A stretch of DNA of 64,000 nucleotides from Oxyruncus cristatus (lineage: Eukaryota > Chordata > Aves > Passeriformes > Cotingidae), in NCBI GenBank assembly GCA_013399855.1, contig VXAY01006825.1, positions 267,889 through 331,888 of the forward strand, read 5' to 3'. Under the pieces are notes generated by a model. The model did no database searches and had not been told where the DNA came from. It saw nothing but the letters and a program-made list of their open reading frames with translations. Positions 63,690-64,000 of the stretch are shown in pieces. Both the position numbers and the translations under genes were made by a program. Each line of letters opens with the position of its first letter. Position 1 is the stretch's first letter.

Positions 63690-64000
63690 TCTTGTACCTC
63701 CCCCGATGGAGCAGTTTCCGACAGCCGAGCGGCGCCTCCCCGCCGGGCTCGCCCGTATTCGGGACAGCGGTGCCGGGACAGCGCCTGGCAGGGCCGCGCT
63801 CCACGCACAACTCTCCTCTGCAGCCCCAGAGGCCTGCTCGGCACCGCCTGAGCGCCGTCACTTTCCCACAGCCCCCGCGGAGCCCGGCGTGCCCGAGGAA
63901 CGCCCCTCGCACAGCCCCCGCTCCGAGGGCCGGACTGACCCCGGCGGTGTCGCGGCTGCCGCTCCGAGCCCTGCGCTCCCCGCGGCAGTGCCGAGCCCCA
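63690..64000. promoter_or_regulatory. CpG-dense, promoter-like right edge
   Basis: GC-rich with many CpG dinucleotides, unlike the flanking AT-rich DNA, as at the PUM3 promoter. Two minus-strand open frames here (63506-63844, 63601-63912) lack family resemblance. In human the next gene upstream of PUM3 is RFX3 (after CARM1P1), but nothing here resembles RFX3 coding sequence. Direction of transcription unknown. Confidence 0.5.

Overview
The window is vertebrate nuclear DNA from a bird, most likely a songbird. Genes are split by short GT-AG introns, several CR1 LINE 3' ends are scattered through it, and a tRNA-Ile-derived SINE with a CR1-like tail (49524-49656) is of the type I associate with songbirds (TguSINE type). 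In chicken PUM3 lies on the Z chromosome, so Z linkage is the simplest guess, but this is an inference. There are three assembly gaps: 12516-12521, 28482-28591 and 52444-52839.

Left part (about 3.6-28.5 kb): one complete gene on the minus strand, PUM3 (Puf-A, KIAA0020), a nucleolar Pumilio-like ribosome-biogenesis protein. I resolved 17 coding exons by hand. Their lengths sum to 1920 bp, or 639 residues plus stop, and every junction phase closes. A non-coding 5' exon in a CpG-rich promoter is cut by the second gap. Left of the gene (1-3.57 kb) is intergenic DNA with a large inverted repeat and a CR1 copy. The first coding intron holds a long CR1 interrupted by a solo LTR.

Middle part (28.6-41 kb): a long AT-rich gene-poor stretch, then a compact five-exon acrosin-like trypsin-family protease gene on the plus strand (37800-40275, 367 residues). 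It has an intact catalytic triad and trypsin-type Asp at the base of the S1 pocket, but no basic residue at the expected zymogen cleavage site.

Right part (41.8-64 kb): mobile-element debris. It includes a decayed ERVL-like provirus (LTR, gag, protease and start of pol), an Env transmembrane fragment, CR1 fragments, the SINE, and an LTR with primer-binding site on the minus strand at about 52.84-53.35 kb. Just inside that LTR, beyond a gap, is an intact first exon of an HSF5-like heat-shock transcription factor (51784-52370, minus). No later HSF5 exons were recognised downstream. Two splice-bounded or cysteine-rich open frames at 50.7 and 54.7 kb remain unassigned. The extreme right edge is CpG-rich and promoter-like.

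The three recognisable genes do not form a pathway. PUM3 is housekeeping; acrosin and HSF5 families are germ-line or testis-associated in other vertebrates, so the interval downstream of a conserved gene seems to have collected male-germ-line-type genes and retroelements.
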